This document shows, in pieces, positions 35,801 to 42,820 of a stretch of 64,000 nucleotides of DNA (position 1 is its first letter; each line of letters begins with the position of its first letter). The stretch lies in the NCBI GenBank assembly GCA_036266835.1, contig DATAXD010000026.1, positions 8,396-72,395 of the forward strand, in the 5' to 3' direction. The notes under the pieces were generated by a model. That model saw only the letters and a program-made list of their open reading frames with translations, did not search any database and was not told the DNA's origin. The DNA comes from Galbitalea sp036266835. GTDB taxonomy: Bacteria > Actinomycetota > Actinomycetes > Actinomycetales > Microbacteriaceae. Position numbers and translations under genes: made by a program.

Positions 35801-36323
35801 ACGGGCCGCAGCCGACGCGGCAGACGCCTACCGCACTATCGAAGACGCGATGCTCGGACGTTGGGGTGGCGCGCCACAGACGGCGGCCGGGCTACCCTCG
35901 TGGGCCCAAGCCGTCGCCGGCAGGCAGACCGAAACCGACCCGCGCGTGGCCGAGATGCGAAAGGACGTAGAGCAGGCCCACCATGAGCGGCGGCAGCTTG
36001 CGGACCGGCATCTGCACGAGTCCGCCGTCCTGCACCGGCAGCTGCTCGGGTCCGCGACCCCGAGCACCGCCAGCACGCGCGCGGCCGCGTGGCGCACTCG
36101 TGCGGAACAGGGCAGACGCGACCTCGCGCGGATCGAAGCGTTGCCCATCACCGAAGCCGCGCAGCTCGTGCGCACGCGGGCTGCGCGGGCCGAGGCCGAG
36201 CGGGAAGCAGCCGAGCGCGTCCAAGCGGCACGCGACGCACGAGCGGCCAAGCTTCACCAATTCCCGTTACCATCACCCGACCACGGGGTCACGCATCCGG
36301 GGCGTGACGCTCCCGGCCTGTAG
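32871..36323 (+). CDS. MobF-family conjugative relaxase (TrwC/TraI-like)
   Basis: 1150 aa. The N-terminal relaxase domain (1-300) has a tyrosine pair (DEYYLQGG, Tyr29/30) as the probable nicking residues and the metal triad DPHRHIHFQIG (near 167-175). A RecD/TraI-like helicase follows: Walker A EGAAGAGKTT (about 465), Walker B VVVDEAGML, and the C-terminal RecD motif TAYGVQGATVSESH. The final 300 residues are Ala/Arg/Glu-rich coiled coil. It would nick oriT and unwind the transferred strand. High GC contrasts with the neighbouring cassette. No T4SS genes flank it. Confidence 0.95.
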   Translation: MKGGVILFRGSGTAARRYLESDCSRADEYYLQGGVSVAEFSVVAGDGEVVGEGALTPQQYADWVDWVNPFTGESMGTPRLPGDGKRGSPRFAEMVVNAPKSLSIAAALHPEVSEALDLAQKDAMIEIRRWLGQHSVTRVGPRGRQEVVPVEQLETVSVVHRTSRAGDPHRHIHFQIGTRVWAAGAWRGLDTAALFKQQGAIRALGTAVIAAHPQLAEVLDRHGLTLDPVTGEVAELERFNAPMSKRAAQVHKNLVRFEAEWEARHPGQEAGPVVTARLTAMAWDHERPAKKPSSLKDEAGWRAELGDLGYSPDLGRARVRAPVALDELRVQQIASRALDRCAAAASAWTRHTVQEHVTRIITEVGVRAEPAALRNLVAITTTLATEDCLSVLPPDRVQPDHVAHLTSLHVVAVETELRDLLAARVTDGGRGVPDVTRFAVERRLDAEQILAASAVASDDPLVVVEGAAGAGKTTMLGVAIAAAVEEGRATRIVTPTKKAADVAQQELGVPADSVAKLVHANGWRWNQDGVWTRLAIGDTDPENGNIYSGPPTDARLRRGERVVVDEAGMLDQDTGLALLKVVDEADATLALVGDRAQLPAVGRGGVLDMAAELSERTFDMTTVHRFTDPEYSELTVRMRAGESPALLFDQLRALGLIQLHESTDAVQEAIAETALDGAKVTITTATNDEARELNARVRAERVQRGDVDDTRTSTGIDGLAIGAGDMVQTRKNDSELQVANRQTWTVRHVGEDGTVWVREAGNGHQYQRTVALSAEYIREYTHLAYASTAYGVQGATVSESHTVLSDALDASGAYVGMTRGRKTNRLHIVAENLDDAREQFTAALERDRADRGLAVATRAAQDNVAGLVADGPVRVVNSERARLTEQIKHAAQQATRWEHVTAALDRQRDAQRAQDKPLEEAVAAAGARAEQLRAEVAAPLIEQATVDGTVYLSAQERMWEATTTHKRAGRLGRRTAGRAAADAADAYRTIEDAMLGRWGGAPQTAAGLPSWAQAVAGRQTETDPRVAEMRKDVEQAHHERRQLADRHLHESAVLHRQLLGSATPSTASTRAAAWRTRAEQGRRDLARIEALPITEAAQLVRTRAARAEAEREAAERVQAARDARAAKLHQFPLPSPDHGVTHPGRDAPGL

Positions 36324-36345
36324 GTACGTCGAGGCACCGTGTAGT

Positions 36346-36765
36346 TCAGTGGTTGTGCCAAGGGTCGATCAGGTCGACGCCAGTGTCGCCGAAGTGTTTG
36401 ACATTCCGGGTGGCGACGGCGAAGCCGTGCGCCGCCGCGGTCGCTGCAAGGTAGCCGTCCGCTGTCGGCAAGGGACGGCCGGCCGCGCGACCGATCACAG
36501 CCATATCCGCATACCGCCGCGCGGCATCCTGATCAAAAGGAAGCACCCGCCCCGGAAACAACGCCAGCAGCCGATCCAGCACACGCGCCAGCCGATCCCT
36601 TCTCGCTCCAGCAGGCAGAGCGCCGATACCGAACAACAACTCCGCGAGCGTCACACTCGACAAGTACAAGGTGTCGGCCGCCTGCGCGTTGAGCCAACGC
36701 GTGACATTCGGGTCTGGCGTGGGCCGCATCGCCTCGGAGACGACGTTGGTATCCAGGACGATCAC
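36346..36765 (-). CDS. PIN-domain toxin (FitB/VapC type)
   Basis: 139 aa with a GTG start that overlaps the antitoxin stop by 4 bases. Acidic PIN residues: D5 (MIVLDTN), E near 42 (TLAELLFG), D near 100 (LPTADGYLAA) and the RNVKHF element. Length and the VVSEAMRP start match FitB-type toxins, which cleave RNA and slow growth. The intact catalytic set suggests activity. Convergent with the relaxase, 22 bases apart. Confidence 0.93.
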   Translation of the reverse strand: MIVLDTNVVSEAMRPTPDPNVTRWLNAQAADTLYLSSVTLAELLFGIGALPAGARRDRLARVLDRLLALFPGRVLPFDQDAARRYADMAVIGRAAGRPLPTADGYLAATAAAHGFAVATRNVKHFGDTGVDLIDPWHNH

Positions 36766-37016
36766 GGCAGCGTCAGCGGCTTCGCCGGCGTCCGATCGCG
36801 CACCGCGTCGAGCGCGGCAACGTCGTCGTCGGTGAGTGCAAGGTCACGACCGAGCGCGGCCAGCGCGTCGCCGAGCAAGACCCGCTGGGACGGCACGAGC
36901 GCGGCACTCAGGATCTCGCGTACCTCCGCCTCCGCGCTACGGCCGTGCTCGGTCGCGCGCGCCCGCAGTGCACGGTGCACCTCGTCGGGAACATTCCGAA
37001 CGGTCAAGACTGCCAT
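36762..37016 (-). CDS. FitA-type ribbon-helix-helix antitoxin
   Basis: 84 aa. The N-terminal MAVLTVRNVPDEVHRALRARA is the FitA/Arc ribbon-helix-helix DNA-binding part. The C-terminal LTDDDVAALDAVRDRTPAKPL is the toxin-binding tail. It pairs with the downstream PIN toxin. An inverted repeat at 37035-37065 just before its start is the likely operator for joint repression. Confidence 0.92.
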   Translation of the reverse strand: MAVLTVRNVPDEVHRALRARATEHGRSAEAEVREILSAALVPSQRVLLGDALAALGRDLALTDDDVAALDAVRDRTPAKPLTLP

Positions 37017-37034
37017 CGCTCCACCTCCACCATC

Positions 37035-37065
37035 TATGACAGCATTCTACCAGATTGCAGTCATA
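37035..37065. promoter_or_regulatory. Candidate operator of the toxin-antitoxin pair
   Basis: TATGACAGCA (37035-37044) and TTGCAGTCATA (37055-37065) form an imperfect inverted repeat with its centres about 21 bases apart. It starts 18 bases upstream of the antitoxin ATG, as expected for FitA/FitB binding. Confidence 0.6.
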
Positions 37066-37096
37066 CACTCGAAAGTCATATTGAAGCCCCAGCAGA

Positions 37097-37122
37097 GTAT
37101 GGGTTAGGGCCCTAACCCATAC
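37097..37122. repeat. Perfect 26-bp palindrome
   Basis: A 13-bp half-site GTATGGGTTAGGG joins its exact complement without any spacer. It lies between the toxin-antitoxin promoter and the end of the membrane-protein gene. No T-run follows on either strand, so termination is unlikely. Binding by a dimeric regulator or recombinase is possible. Confidence 0.9.
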
Positions 37123-37219
37123 GGGGTTCGCCCAGAGGATCGCGGCCCATGAGTTCGATCACCGCGAAAGGTCCCGTAACTGGGTCGATCGGAGCGTTAC
37201 TTCTTCCAGGGCTGACAAG

Positions 37220-37687
37220 CTACTGACTCTCAGCCGACCGCGGAGGCAAGTGACGACCGCGGAATGCCCACCACACCCGCGCAGCCACTGCGCCGATCAG
37301 CGGCCCCGTCAACAATCCGATCCCGCCAAGCGCAAGCTCCTCTAACGCTGAAGTTGAACTAGGAATGAAGCGGGCGTTGAGCCCTGCGAGCCAATCTGGC
37401 ACTTGCGAAAGGCCGGATGCCGCCCCATACGCGAGTGCGAACCCCAGCCCGGCGACCGCAGCCAGCCGGGCGATCCTGTAAACCGAGGCGGATTGTGTCG
37501 CTGGCGCTTTGCGCAGGCTCACGAACACGAATACGGTCCCGCAAGACGCCACCAGAGCCGGGATGCCCTGGAGGTAAACAATCGCCACCAGCGGATCGGC
37601 CGATGGATGAATCGCGCCGACTGCGACGACGACTAATCCTCCGATCAGCATGATGAGGCCAATAATTAGCTGACGACGGTGACGCAT
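37220..37687 (-). CDS. Small polytopic membrane protein of the element
   Basis: 155 aa from ATG 37687, with AGGAGGAAGG 7 bases upstream; the longer frame to 37750 is rejected. Hydrophobic segments at about 8-28, 35-58, 74-94 and 122-145 suggest four membrane helices. No family recognised. A fragment of a second, diverged copy of its C-terminus lies at 38565-38640, so the gene was once duplicated in the element. Confidence 0.75.
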   Translation of the reverse strand: MRHRRQLIIGLIMLIGGLVVVAVGAIHPSADPLVAIVYLQGIPALVASCGTVFVFVSLRKAPATQSASVYRIARLAAVAGLGFALAYGAASGLSQVPDWLAGLNARFIPSSTSALEELALGGIGLLTGPLIGAVAARVWWAFRGRHLPPRSAESQ

Positions 37688-37873
37688 ATTGAGGCCTTCC
37701 TCCTGCTGGTCGCGAATTTCGAGACCCAAGGAGTTCAAGAATGACTTCAAAATTCCGCTCGTGCTTCCGCCTGTAGGGGGATATTAACCGAAAGCGAGTC
37801 GCGGGTTTGTGACGCAAACTTCCCCGTAGGACGTCCCCCTTCCGTTTTACCTGTGGCGAGTAGACGATGAGAT

Positions 37874-38515
37874 ATGCAATCGAGTCACCCGATGCCGGGA
37901 AATCCGTGGCCCCACGAGATGCTCATTACTATCGAGGACGATTCCCACGTGCTCTCAGAACTGCTTTGGATTCGTGAAGCGTGGGGACTCGACCCATCCG
38001 GCGTGGATCTTCCGCCTCTCCTCTCAGACCCGCTCACCGGACAGCCGGCATCGGCAGTTGCGCGCGACCGAGTCGAGACGTGGCGGGCAGCATGGCCAGC
38101 GATGTGGGATGCCTGCGTTCACCATGCCGGCCTAATCCGCGACCCGACGACTTTTGAGCGGCTACGTGAGACTCCCGGCCGCTCACAAATGCGCGAGCAA
38201 ATGCTGCGGGAGCTGTTTGGGCCGTCGTGGCGGGACGAGTTCGGCGCTGAGGCGCTGACCGAGCAATACACGGCGTGGGCTGAGGCCAGGTTCGAGGCCC
38301 AGTCACGACGTCGCTCTCGTTCTTCAGATGAAGACCCGGAGCGAGTTTCACTAGCTGCTCTCATTCCGGCCTGGCGGGTGGGACTGAGCAAGATCGTGAC
38401 GATTCCCTGTCAGGGCTCATACACCCGGATCATTGGCCCGCACACGCTCCTCGTTACTGAAGAGACCCGCAACAACGCTCGAACCTATCGCGAGGCTCTC
38501 GCGCAGTTCCAATAG
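37874..38515 (+). CDS. Unknown soluble protein
   Basis: 213 aa, acidic in the first third and with a basic Arg/Ser stretch (AQSRRRSRSSDEDPE, about 145-160). No membrane segment or signal peptide. Tryptophan-rich motifs WHEM-like, WIREAWGLDP and WRAAWPAMWDACVHHAGL recall uncharacterised actinobacterial proteins; I cannot assign a function. It is divergent from the membrane-protein gene (187 bases between starts). GC content and codons look host-like. Confidence 0.65.
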   Translation: MQSSHPMPGNPWPHEMLITIEDDSHVLSELLWIREAWGLDPSGVDLPPLLSDPLTGQPASAVARDRVETWRAAWPAMWDACVHHAGLIRDPTTFERLRETPGRSQMREQMLRELFGPSWRDEFGAEALTEQYTAWAEARFEAQSRRRSRSSDEDPERVSLAALIPAWRVGLSKIVTIPCQGSYTRIIGPHTLLVTEETRNNARTYREALAQFQ

Positions 38516-38867
38516 AGGTCCGTCCTTGGGGACTCACAGCGCAACGACTCACAGCCCTAAGGAGCTAGCGGCGCACGAACAACTCCGGAGGCAAGCGGCC
38601 GCCGCGGAATGACCACCAAACCAGCGCAGCCACCGCGCTACCGTCTACATCGAAGTCGATAACCCAAATGGATCACTCAAACCGTCCGCAGTCCCAACGT
38701 GGCAGCCACAGGTCGATCGATCGTCTCAAGGTGATCCACGACGATACATATACCTTGTGAACGTCATCATGCATCGGCATGAGGCATGCGTAACGACCGG
38801 CTGGACATCCCGCGCTTGTCGAATGTGACGACGGGAAGAGGCTACCTACAAATAGAAGGAGATGACG
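38516..38867. other. Intergenic stretch of the element
   Basis: Apart from the paralogue remnant (38565-38640) this 350-base stretch has no gene that I can support. It probably holds the promoter of the small membrane protein that follows. GC is low around 38720-38860. Confidence 0.5.
38565..38640 (-). pseudogene. C-terminal remnant of a paralogue of the 37.2-kb membrane protein
   Basis: Read on the minus strand this translates to AVAALVWWSFRGGRLPPELF and a short tail before TAG. The intact gene ends AVAARVWWAFRGRHLPP plus a short tail. The nucleotide match with 37240-37300 is equally visible. Nothing upstream in frame matches the rest of the protein, so only the last 25 codons survive. Confidence 0.8.
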
Positions 38868-39329
38868 ATGAAGGTCCCGTCGAGATTAGCCGTGCTGGCT
38901 CTTGGGATGTTCGCCTGGCTGTTGTGCTTGGTGGTCGCCGCCGCTTTGATTCCATGGCGATGGGATCCTACGGGCACCGTGCAAGTCGTCGTCGCAGTCA
39001 TTGCAGTTGCTGGGTTGCTCTCGCTGCACCGTCCCTGGCGTCCTCTTGTCTCCTTCGGCCTCGGAGTGGTCGTGGTTGGAGCAGCTTGGGTTACGGCGTT
39101 TCTCGGCGACTTCTCGACTCCTGCGAATGCTTCTAACTCAACAGTGACAATGTTTGGCACGCTCGCGCTTGCCGTCGTCTACGTCATGGTTTTCCGCGTA
39201 CTTGGAAACGATCAAGTGAAGTCGGCGCGCATCGCATCCGCTCGAGCTCAGCGTCAACTCGACCTCGCAGAATTCGAGGCAGTCATCCGACGGGTCGTGA
39301 CCGAGGAACTAGAAGCACGTCGTTCGTAG
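38868..39329 (+). CDS. Small membrane protein with charged C-terminal helix
   Basis: 153 aa from ATG 38868, six bases after AAGGAG; the ATG at 38862 touches that site. Four hydrophobic segments (about 7-28, 38-54, 58-80, 92-112) are followed by a charged, probably cytoplasmic helix (SARIASARAQRQLDLAEFE then AVIRRVVTEELEA). No family recognised. Cargo of the integrated element. Confidence 0.7.
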   Translation: MKVPSRLAVLALGMFAWLLCLVVAAALIPWRWDPTGTVQVVVAVIAVAGLLSLHRPWRPLVSFGLGVVVVGAAWVTAFLGDFSTPANASNSTVTMFGTLALAVVYVMVFRVLGNDQVKSARIASARAQRQLDLAEFEAVIRRVVTEELEARRS

Positions 39330-39790
39330 AACCTGCGATGTGCGGGAAGAAGCGGACTGCCGGGTCCGATGCCACAGACACCACGATCCGCCCCTCCCCG
39401 CGCGCATTGTTTAGCCCAGCTTGTCTATCAGTGCCACGATGATCGTCGCGGCGGCCGCGATCAGCGCCGCAACGAGAGGTGATTGCCTTTTGACCTTATT
39501 ATTCGACATCACATTTCCTGTCATCCAAGTACGAAGAAGCCGATCGACCACTTCTACCTGAGATAGGTCAAATTTTCGGCTCCGATCGGACACGCCAGGT
39601 AGATTTTCTTTAGAACCCAATCGACTGTTCAGTGGGCTGATCGGGCTCTTAACCGACCGCGTGGTCGCTCGACCGGGCATGGGCGAGCACGGCTGAGAAC
39701 GTTCACCCCAAAATCACCCCGGGGGCGGATCGGATGGACTCACGGGTGCGTCAGAACCCCACAGAATCAAGGGTTCCGGGAGTCTCAGTA
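39330..39790. other. Right-end non-coding region of the element
   Basis: Apart from the 32-aa peptide no gene is evident up to attR. It contains an ACCTGAGATAGGT imperfect palindrome (about 39545-39560) and CACCCC runs like those near the left end (25610-25620), which may be arm-type integrase sites. Confidence 0.4.
39411..39509 (-). CDS. 32-aa single-helix membrane peptide (candidate)
   Basis: From ATG 39509 (AGGAA 6 bases upstream) a basic MSNNKVKRQS head is followed by a hydrophobic helix VAALIAAAATIIVALI and DKLG. The frame continues upstream to 39680, but that part lacks any family look. Such short peptides are seen as small toxins, phage-type holins or regulators; none can be assigned. 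It lies close to attR. Confidence 0.45.
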   Translation of the reverse strand: MSNNKVKRQSPLVAALIAAAATIIVALIDKLG

Positions 39791-39836
39791 CGTTCGGGAC
39801 GAAGAGGTCGTGGGTTCAAATCCCGCTACCCCGACA
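39791..39836. repeat. attR of the tRNA-Pro integrative element
   Basis: Exact second copy of the 46-bp sequence at 25492-25537 (3' part of tRNA-Pro). The 5' half of a tRNA is absent here, so no second functional tRNA gene exists. Host sequence resumes after it. Confidence 0.97.
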
Positions 39837-39998
39837 GATTGCTCGATCGCAATTGTTCCTCATGGGACTCTTGTTCCTCGGCGGCGCGAACATTCGTCCC
39901 AAACACGCACGAAGCGCTAGGCTTTTGCTCCCGGCTCGAGCGCGACGTCAACGTGCCACCGGTCAGACAATGAACACTGGAGCACCCTCCCGCCTCGC

Positions 39999-40517
39999 AT
40001 GAGCGGGGCCAAGTCCAAGCCGTCCGAACTCCGTCGCATCCGGCGAGCGCAGCAGCACTCCTGTTGGGGTCGACTGATTGTGGCTCCACTGTGGGTGGCG
40101 TATGGAGCGAACATCGGCACTCTTCTGCGAACGTGTGATGCGCTCGGCGCCTGTATGGCGATGCCGAAGACACCCCACTACCACGAAGCGTTGCAAAGCG
40201 GGGACACCCTCGGGCAGAAGCGCCCGCACATCCACTGGGTGCAACCTTCGAACGCCGCATGGCTCGACGCACAGCGCAACGCGGGCTACCAACTCGTCGC
40301 GGTGGAACTTGCGGATGATGCGACGCGGCTGCCGTGGCTAAGCCCGGCCAGCGACCCGACCGTCCTCTTGCTGGGGCACGAACACCAGGGCATCCCGGAC
40401 GACGTTCTCGCCCGCGTCGACGAGTGCGTCGAGATACCGAAGGTCGGTGTCGGTTCTTCGCTCAATGTTGCTGTCGCGGGAAGCCTTGTCGCGTACCGCC
40501 TCGCCGGTCTCGATTGA
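39999..40517 (+). CDS. SpoU/TrmH-family RNA methyltransferase (short form)
   Basis: 172 aa, catalytic domain only. Motifs: NIGTLLRTCDALG, LLGHEHQGIPDDVLARVD and VGSSLNVAVAGSLVAYRLAG. Lacks the N-terminal L30e-like RNA-binding part found in the enzyme at 3.1-3.9 kb. Length suits TrmL-like enzymes that methylate tRNA wobble positions; the target is inferred only. First gene after the integrated element. A 15-bp inverted repeat follows its stop. Confidence 0.9.
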   Translation: MSGAKSKPSELRRIRRAQQHSCWGRLIVAPLWVAYGANIGTLLRTCDALGACMAMPKTPHYHEALQSGDTLGQKRPHIHWVQPSNAAWLDAQRNAGYQLVAVELADDATRLPWLSPASDPTVLLLGHEHQGIPDDVLARVDECVEIPKVGVGSSLNVAVAGSLVAYRLAGLD

Positions 40518-40519
40518 AC

Positions 40520-40599
40520 CGTTGTGCAGGAGTTTCGACCCGGCGGGCCGATCCGGCCGTGCAGCTGCCTAGAGGCCGCGGTCCAACTCCTGCACAACG
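40520..40599. repeat. Long-loop inverted repeat between convergent genes
   Basis: Perfect 15-bp arms CGTTGTGCAGGAGTT (40520-40534) and AACTCCTGCACAACG (40585-40599), with GACC/GGTC extending the stem after a small bulge. Lies between the ends of the SpoU and RraA-like genes, so it could act as a two-way transcription barrier although there is no T-run. Confidence 0.75.
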
Positions 40600-40613
40600 T
40601 CAGCGGTCGGAGG

Positions 40614-41330
40614 TTAGACCTCGATCTCGCCGCCGACGGCGCGCAGGTGCTCGCGGAACGTTAGTTGGGGCTTCGTCTCACGTGCCGCGAGGAACTCGTC
40701 AAAACGAACCTGGCTGCGTAACGACTGACCGCCTCGGATGCGACTGGCCTGCGCCCGCTCCGTGTCGCGGATGCCCTCGGCGAGCGTCACCACTTCGTCG
40801 ACCCGATCCGCGGAAACGAAGAGCACGCCGTCCTCGTCGCCGAAGACGATGTCATCGCGGGTCACCGCCCACTCTCCGAAATTCGCTTCCTCGAGGGCAT
40901 CGTCGTACCGGGGCGCCGCAGACAGCGGGCCTGTGGGAAGGGTTCCCAGACTGAACACCGCGATGTCGATGTCGAGCAGGTCGGCGGAGTCCCGGTTCAA
41001 TCCCCAGATCAGGATGCCGGAAAGCCCCGCGTTCATGGCCTCAAGCGCCACGATGTCTCCGACGCACGCCTCGTCGACGCGACCGCCGTTGTCGACGACT
41101 AGCACGTCACCGGCTTCGGCGGTCTCGAATGCCTCGAGGAATACATCCACGCTTCCGCTGTGGCGGGCGGGCAACGCGCGTCCCGCGAGCCGCTGGTCAG
41201 CTCGCCGAGCCTGCACGTCACACGGAGCGCACCGCACTTCGACGCCGGCTCGCACGCATCCGTCAGCGACGTGGGCCGTCGTCAGCCGGGAGAATCGGTC
41301 GCGCAGTGAGGCAGTATCCATACCCACCAT
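40614..41330 (-). CDS. RraA-like family protein
   Basis: 238 aa. The RraA/HMG-aldolase fold is visible: VADGCVRAG start region, GDVLVVDNGGRVDEACVGDIVALEAMNAG, ILIWGLNRDSADL (in place of the usual G-x-x-R-D), and the downstream FGDEDGVLFV metal-binding pattern. Members are either aldolases of 4-hydroxy-4-methyl-2-oxoglutarate or related acids, or regulators of RNase E. As Actinobacteria use RNase E/G differently, aldolase activity is as likely. ATG 41321 is an alternative start. Confidence 0.85.
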   Translation of the reverse strand: MVGMDTASLRDRFSRLTTAHVADGCVRAGVEVRCAPCDVQARRADQRLAGRALPARHSGSVDVFLEAFETAEAGDVLVVDNGGRVDEACVGDIVALEAMNAGLSGILIWGLNRDSADLLDIDIAVFSLGTLPTGPLSAAPRYDDALEEANFGEWAVTRDDIVFGDEDGVLFVSADRVDEVVTLAEGIRDTERAQASRIRGGQSLRSQVRFDEFLAARETKPQLTFREHLRAVGGEIEV

Positions 41331-41335
41331 TCTCG

Positions 41336-41460
41336 CAATTCAGGAGCCTAGGGCGAGCAGCTCTCGCTTTCGGCCCAATTCAGGATGCACGCGCCTCGCA
41401 GACCACTCTCGTCACACAGCCTCCTGAATTGGGAGAGCACGCTCCTGAAAAACGAGAGTG
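41336..41460. repeat. Cluster of interleaved inverted repeats upstream of tdk/RraA gap
   Basis: CAATTCAGGAG (41336-41346) and CCCAATTCAGGA (41374-41385) both pair with CTCCTGAATTGGG (41421-41433). CCACTCTCGT (41403-41412) pairs with ACGAGAGTGG (41452-41461). Mutually exclusive hairpins are possible. The 132-base gap between the RraA-like start and the tdk stop holds no gene. Confidence 0.7.
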
Positions 41461-41462
41461 GG

Positions 41463-42128
41463 TCAGCTGAAGTCGGGGTCGGGTCCGCCGGTGTAGCTGA
41501 AGTCGACCTTTGGCCGCCAGCCATTGTTCAGCGTGCCGCCGCTCTCTTCCAGATAGCACGCCCCGCACAGCGACTCGTACGTCACCCGGCCGGTGTCGAT
41601 CGCGACCTGGTCGCCGTCGAAGACGAAAATGCCGTCGACCTTGCGTGCATTGAACATCGCCTTGCGTCCGCAGCGACAGATGGTCTTGAGCTCTTCCAGC
41701 GAGTGGGCGATCTCGAGCAGTCGCCGGCTGCCCGGAAAGGCGACCGTCTGGAAGTCGGTGCGGATGCCGTACGCCAGCACCGGGACATCCTCCTGGATGG
41801 CGATGCGAAACAGGTCATCGACCTGTCCTTCGGTGAGGAATTGCGCCTCGTCGAGCAGCAGGCAGCTGACCTCAAGCCCCGTCTGGCCCCGCACTCGCTC
41901 TCGTTCGATCGAGAACGCGCGGTAGATGTCCTCATCCGGACGGACCGTGAAATCTACGGGTCGGGTGACACCGAGTCGGGACACGATGAGCGACTCGCCC
42001 TTCGTGTCGATCTGCGGTTTCGCGAGCAGAACCTGCTGCCCGCGTTCCTCATAGTTGAACGCCGCCTGCAGCAGTGCGGTGCTCTTGCCGCTGTTCATTG
42101 CACCGTGGCGGAAGTAAAGCTTTGACAC
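41463..42128 (-). CDS. tdk: Thymidine kinase
   Basis: 221 aa, type II enzyme. P-loop RHGAMNSGKST at residues 7-17, LLDEAQFLT with the catalytic Glu, the lasso region YGIRTDF, and zinc-binding cysteines CRCGRKAMFNAR and SLCGACYLEES. Phosphorylates thymidine for salvage. The GTG start shares one base with the TAG stop of the response-regulator gene upstream, so it is the last gene of the signalling operon. Confidence 0.96.
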   Translation of the reverse strand: MSKLYFRHGAMNSGKSTALLQAAFNYEERGQQVLLAKPQIDTKGESLIVSRLGVTRPVDFTVRPDEDIYRAFSIERERVRGQTGLEVSCLLLDEAQFLTEGQVDDLFRIAIQEDVPVLAYGIRTDFQTVAFPGSRRLLEIAHSLEELKTICRCGRKAMFNARKVDGIFVFDGDQVAIDTGRVTYESLCGACYLEESGGTLNNGWRPKVDFSYTGGPDPDFS

Positions 42129-42820
42129 TAGCGCAGGTACCCATCCTCGGCGGCTCGGCGAATCAGGTCCGCCTTTTTTCCAGCCGGACGATTCACTTTC
42201 GCATATTTTTCGCGCACGCGGCGCAGGTAGGTTTTCGCGGTCTCGTAGCGGACATTGAGTTCGGCAGCGACCTCTTCGGTGCTGTACCCGGCCACGTACA
42301 GCTTCAGCGCGTCGAGCTCGCTCGCACTCAGTTTCGGTCGCGACTTGCCCTCCGCGCCATCCGACTGTGGGCGACGCTCGATGGGGATGCTCGCGTTGCG
42401 CTCCACTCCCATGACCTGCCGGGCGGTGTCCATGACCTCTCGCATCGACAGCGACTTCGACAGGAAGGCGACGGCGCCGGCGGCGAGCGCACGGTCGCGC
42501 GACTCCTGCGAATCCAGGCTCGACAGGACGATGACCTTGGCGCCGGCGGCTCGGCAGGTGCGCACCCTGGCTTCGATCGACACCGGCTCCTTGAGTTGGA
42601 AGTCGATGAACACCAGATCGGTGGGGAAATTGTCGCTGTGCACCAGCTGCAACCAGGTGCTCGCGCTCAGCACCAGGTCGAAATCGGGAGCGTTCGCGGC
42701 GATCCAGCTGCTGAGGCTGTCGAGCAGCACTTCGTGATCATCGAGAAGAGCGAGTCGCACTCGTGGCACCGCGCCACCGGAGCGCAGCGACGAGGCACCG
42801 ACTACGTCACTTGTGGTCAT
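42128..42820 (-). CDS. NarL/LuxR-type response regulator
   Basis: 230 aa. The receiver domain has the acidic pocket (LLDDHEVLL) and phospho-Asp in LVFIDFQLKEP, plus the LSKS Lys region. The C-terminal LuxR helix-turn-helix is LSASELDALKLYVAGYSTEE then VAAELNVRYETAKTYLRRVR. Regulated by the kinase at 44-45 kb. It overlaps the upstream pseudokinase gene by 14 bases and tdk by 1. Confidence 0.95.
   Translation of the reverse strand: MTTSDVVGASSLRSGGAVPRVRLALLDDHEVLLDSLSSWIAANAPDFDLVLSASTWLQLVHSDNFPTDLVFIDFQLKEPVSIEARVRTCRAAGAKVIVLSSLDSQESRDRALAAGAVAFLSKSLSMREVMDTARQVMGVERNASIPIERRPQSDGAEGKSRPKLSASELDALKLYVAGYSTEEVAAELNVRYETAKTYLRRVREKYAKVNRPAGKKADLIRRAAEDGYLR

Noticed and set aside
39734..39973. 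Plus-strand open frame spanning attR
   Set aside because: It crosses the tRNA-derived repeat and has no coding support.
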